Source: Dehalobacter sp. DCM (GTDB lineage Bacteria > Bacillota > Desulfitobacteriia > Desulfitobacteriales > Syntrophobotulaceae). From it: a stretch of DNA of 64,000 nt. The translations under genes and the position numbers were made by a program. This document shows positions 61,771-64,000 of this stretch, piece by piece (position 1 is the stretch's first letter; every line of letters begins with the position of its first letter). The DNA is taken from assembly GCF_024972775.1 (NCBI RefSeq), contig NZ_CP092282.1, positions 3,683,525 through 3,747,524 of the forward strand, read 5' to 3'. The notes beneath the pieces were generated by a model that was not told the origin of the DNA, did no database searches, and saw only the letters and a list, made by a program, of their open reading frames with translations.

Positions 61771-62625
61771 TTAAAGTACGTCTTCCTTAACTAAATGATT
61801 GATTAACGTCTGTGCGGCCTTTTCCGGTGTGCCGTCGATAAGGATCTGTTTTCGGCCGGCATATTTTGAAGAACGTTTCATCTCCAGCATCAAAAGTATC
61901 GGGAACATGATAACGTCTTTAAAATTCATTTGACCGGCGGAACGTGTATTCAGGAAACAGACCCGCGGTTTTGTGTCTTCTGCCAGCCCCAGGGCATGCA
62001 GATTCCATTCTGTCACGGGTTTTTTAGCTGCCTTCAGGGTTTCTTTCATAGTAGGTATCCTCGGCATGGCAATATCGGAAGTAACAGACAATGCAGCCGG
62101 CAACGGAATATCCAGGATTTCAATCTCATCTTCGAGATGGCGCTGTACGGTGAGGCAGGTTGCACAGCCTTCTGCCAAGGTGATCCCGCTGATCGCATTG
62201 ATCGTCGGTACCCCCAGTATTTCTCCAAGCTGTAGGCCGGTTTGCTGAAAATACAGATCGGAAGATCCTTCACCGCAAAGCACGAGATCGAAGTCACCGA
62301 TCTTGCGAATCGCGGCAGCCAGCACTTTGGCTGTCAGGTGGGTATCCGCGTTGGTTAGTCTGCCATCAATGACGAGATAGAGTTCGACTGGGCCACGGGA
62401 AAGGACATCTTTCTTGGCATAGGCATCGTTAAGCTGCTGCGGACCAACACTCAAGGCAATGACTCTGCCCCCAGTTTTCTCTGCCAATTTGACAGCGGCT
62501 TCAACCGCACGCAAATCATATTCACCAAGGATCCATCGCGCTTTTTCTGTCGACACGGAGCCATCGGCTTTGATTTCTATATCTTCAACGTCTGGTGCAT
62601 ATTTATAACAGACAATGATATTCAT
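61771..62625 (-). CDS. fixA: Electron-transfer flavoprotein beta subunit FixA
   Basis: The 284-aa protein has the ETF beta pattern: MNIIVCYKYAPDVEDIEI, YDLRAVEAAVKLAEKTGG and a C-terminal extension. It contributes the site for the bifurcating FAD in FixAB-type proteins. A good RBS (GGAGG) lies upstream. It is the first fix gene, 115 bp after the flavoprotein gene and following a hairpin. Confidence 0.95.
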   Translation of the reverse strand: MNIIVCYKYAPDVEDIEIKADGSVSTEKARWILGEYDLRAVEAAVKLAEKTGGRVIALSVGPQQLNDAYAKKDVLSRGPVELYLVIDGRLTNADTHLTAKVLAAAIRKIGDFDLVLCGEGSSDLYFQQTGLQLGEILGVPTINAISGITLAEGCATCLTVQRHLEDEIEILDIPLPAALSVTSDIAMPRIPTMKETLKAAKKPVTEWNLHALGLAEDTKPRVCFLNTRSAGQMNFKDVIMFPILLMLEMKRSSKYAGRKQILIDGTPEKAAQTLINHLVKEDVL

Positions 62626-62690
62626 CGTTTAAGGACCTCCTTTGAGGCATATGTCAGTACATGAAACTATTTCGTGTTGACAAAAGCGCT

Positions 62691-62719
62691 TTAGACAGCG
62701 GCATTAAGCCGCTGTCTAA
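62691..62719 (-). terminator. Hairpin between the flavoprotein gene and fixA
   Basis: TTAGACAGCGGC (62691-62702) and GCCGCTGTCTAA (62708-62719) form a perfect 12-bp stem. On the minus strand CGCTTTT follows. It may partly end transcription and lower fix gene expression relative to the flavoprotein. Confidence 0.6.
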
Positions 62720-62740
62720 TTGTTGCTTATGGTTTATGGC

Positions 62741-64000
62741 TTATTCCGGTTGTGTCGCGGCAGCATTTTTGGCTGCCAGATAGCCAAACGTAAAGCCGCG
62801 GGTATGGCTTAGTCCAGGGATATTTTCGGGATAATCGTTAAAGAAGAAGTTACCGGAGGCATTGCCGGCTGCATAGAAACCGGTAATCGGTTTGTATTCA
62901 CTGTCCAGTACTTCCATCTTGGTATTGATTTTCAATCCGCCCAGGGTCACGAGGATTGCCGCGCCCATTTTGGCTGCATAATAAGGCGGTTTATCAATGG
63001 GCTTCAAGTAATATTTTGGCTTGCCGAAGTCGTAATCTATACCGTCTGCGCAGCATTGGTTATAGCGGTCAACGGTTACTTTAAAGGTCTCATACGGTAC
63101 CTGCATCTTGCGGGCGAGTTCTTCCAGCGTGTTAGCAGATAAAATCGCGCCGGAGCGGATTTTTTCCTCTGTGACTTCTTTGGTCGTGCCATGGAAATCA
63201 GAGTAAATGGAATGGGCATTTCCCATGACTTCAACCTTAGCGTCATCACGCCATTTCTCATCCCATACGGAGTATTTCATATGGCCCGGCTTCATAATAT
63301 CCGAAATACCGATCAACGGCCAGACGATGTCTTCATTGTTGGTGCGTTCGCCGAAAATGTTAATTCCCAGCCAAGGCTGACGGGCGACGCCAACACCGTA
63401 ATGCAGCGGATTTTCCAGGTGGTAGCCGCCGCCGTCTTCATATAAGACACAGTTCGGGGCTTCATCCATCAAGGCACCGATCCACATTCCCATTTTTTGA
63501 CCGTCACCGGTATTGCAGTGGTTTTCATACGAAATGCTGGCGGCATAAACGGCCAAACCGGCATATTTCTCCATCATTTCCGGATCCCACTCATAACCGC
63601 CGGAACAGAGGATAACCCCTTTGGAGGCATTGAACTGCAGATAATTGCCTTCTTTATCCTTAGCAATGACGCCGGTCACCCGACCCTGACCCTTTCTCAG
63701 CAATTGAACAGCGGGAGTTTCAAAGCGCATATCGACACCGCCGAGCATTTTGATCTTATTGACCATCATTTCGACCACCGTCTTCTCGCCGTTCGGATGG
63801 AAAAGCAGATCATAAACGACCTGTTTATGGGAACTACCGATGCCGGTGCCGATATCCTTCGGATATTTACGGGCTTCGATCTCAATACCTTGCTCGGTAG
63901 CGATATCGCACAGCCAGTCGGCGCACGGGCCGCTCATGTCAACCAGAAGATTGGCTAAACGCTGGTCACCGCGATAGCCGCTGAAAGCCATGATTTCTTT
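62741..64000 (-). CDS. Fumarate-reductase-like FAD-dependent flavoprotein, partial (5' end outside window)
   Basis: The frame is open to the window end; the visible 420 residues lack the N-terminal FAD-binding GxGxxG, so the start lies beyond 64000. The sequence has GVILCSGGYEWDPEMMEKYA, FGERTNNEDIVWP and the C-terminal FAD motif AAILVTLGGLKINTKMEVLD, then GFYAAGNASGNFFFNDYP and SHTRGFTFGYLAAKNAAA, all typical of fumarate reductase/urocanate reductase-like flavoproteins. Its position before fixABCX suggests it exchanges electrons with that system. The substrate is unknown. Confidence 0.88.
   Translation of the reverse strand, partial: KEIMAFSGYRGDQRLANLLVDMSGPCADWLCDIATEQGIEIEARKYPKDIGTGIGSSHKQVVYDLLFHPNGEKTVVEMMVNKIKMLGGVDMRFETPAVQLLRKGQGRVTGVIAKDKEGNYLQFNASKGVILCSGGYEWDPEMMEKYAGLAVYAASISYENHCNTGDGQKMGMWIGALMDEAPNCVLYEDGGGYHLENPLHYGVGVARQPWLGINIFGERTNNEDIVWPLIGISDIMKPGHMKYSVWDEKWRDDAKVEVMGNAHSIYSDFHGTTKEVTEEKIRSGAILSANTLEELARKMQVPYETFKVTVDRYNQCCADGIDYDFGKPKYYLKPIDKPPYYAAKMGAAILVTLGGLKINTKMEVLDSEYKPITGFYAAGNASGNFFFNDYPENIPGLSHTRGFTFGYLAAKNAAATQPE

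Overview
The window reads as chromosome of an anaerobic or facultatively anaerobic, endospore-lineage Firmicute, most like the Desulfitobacterium/Desulfosporosinus group. The grounds are strong Shine-Dalgarno sites with frequent TTG starts, lipobox lipoproteins, a HelD-type RNA polymerase recycling helicase, a PspA-NfeD-flotillin operon, DUF1836 and CWB2 proteins, FixABCX-type electron-transfer flavoproteins beside a fumarate-reductase-like flavoprotein, and several rubredoxin/ferritin-type oxygen-defence genes. The species assignment is inference. No rRNA, tRNA, CRISPR array, transposase or phage gene was seen.

Layout. 1-1.4 kb: rsgA behind a 17-codon leader ORF and two mutually exclusive hairpins. 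1.6-7.1 kb: a minus-strand signalling operon (CheR methyltransferase, membrane hybrid histidine kinase, REC-GGDEF-HD-GYP regulator). 7.4-11.5 kb: a small ORF, an ADP-ribosylglycohydrolase, a lipoprotein serpin, a LigD-like PE-POL protein and a tiny ORF with a leader peptide. 11.5-18.5 kb: PadR/membrane protein pair, XRE-pentapeptide regulator with a DrrAB-type exporter, and a second ABC exporter, interspersed with two holin-like type I toxin-antitoxin modules. 18.6-23.7 kb: lipoprotein carbonic anhydrase, polar amino-acid ABC transporter, CWB2 surface protein. 23.8-34.2 kb: potassium uptake, with ktrAB and kdpFABCD-kdpE; a 164-bp palindromic element sits between kdpD and kdpE and supplies the kdpD stop codon. 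34.9-37.5 kb: sfsA and a GntR-controlled membrane protein. 37.7-45.9 kb: a redox island (rubredoxin-like proteins, rubredoxin-flavoprotein fusion, ferritin-like protein, cupredoxin, small b-type-cytochrome-like membrane protein, response regulator, DoxX protein, hybrid kinase, truncated SOD-like protein). Three near-identical TGTCA-N6-TGACA operators tie its transcription units together. 46-59 kb: HelD, a DUF1801-type protein, the PspA/NfeD/flotillin membrane-stress operon, DUF1836 regulator, GPH-family symporter, ketopantoate-reductase-like enzyme, NagZ-like glycosidase, TPR protein and AraC/GyrI regulator. 59-64 kb: fixABCX and the 3' part of a fumarate-reductase-like flavoprotein gene cut by the window end.

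How the parts work together. Potassium homeostasis is covered by a constitutive-type channel (KtrAB) and an inducible pump (Kdp). The redox island looks like a regulon for oxygen or nitrosative stress driven by an unseen CRP/FNR-family activator. The FixABCX cluster would move electrons at low potential, and the adjacent flavoprotein is a candidate acceptor or dehydrogenase. Small RNA-level devices recur: the rsgA leader attenuator, toxin mRNAs with sequestered ribosome-binding sites, and coupled leader peptides. Fragments of the toxin-antitoxin module are scattered at 1.45, 37.6 and 53.2 kb, so the module has been copied and has decayed repeatedly.
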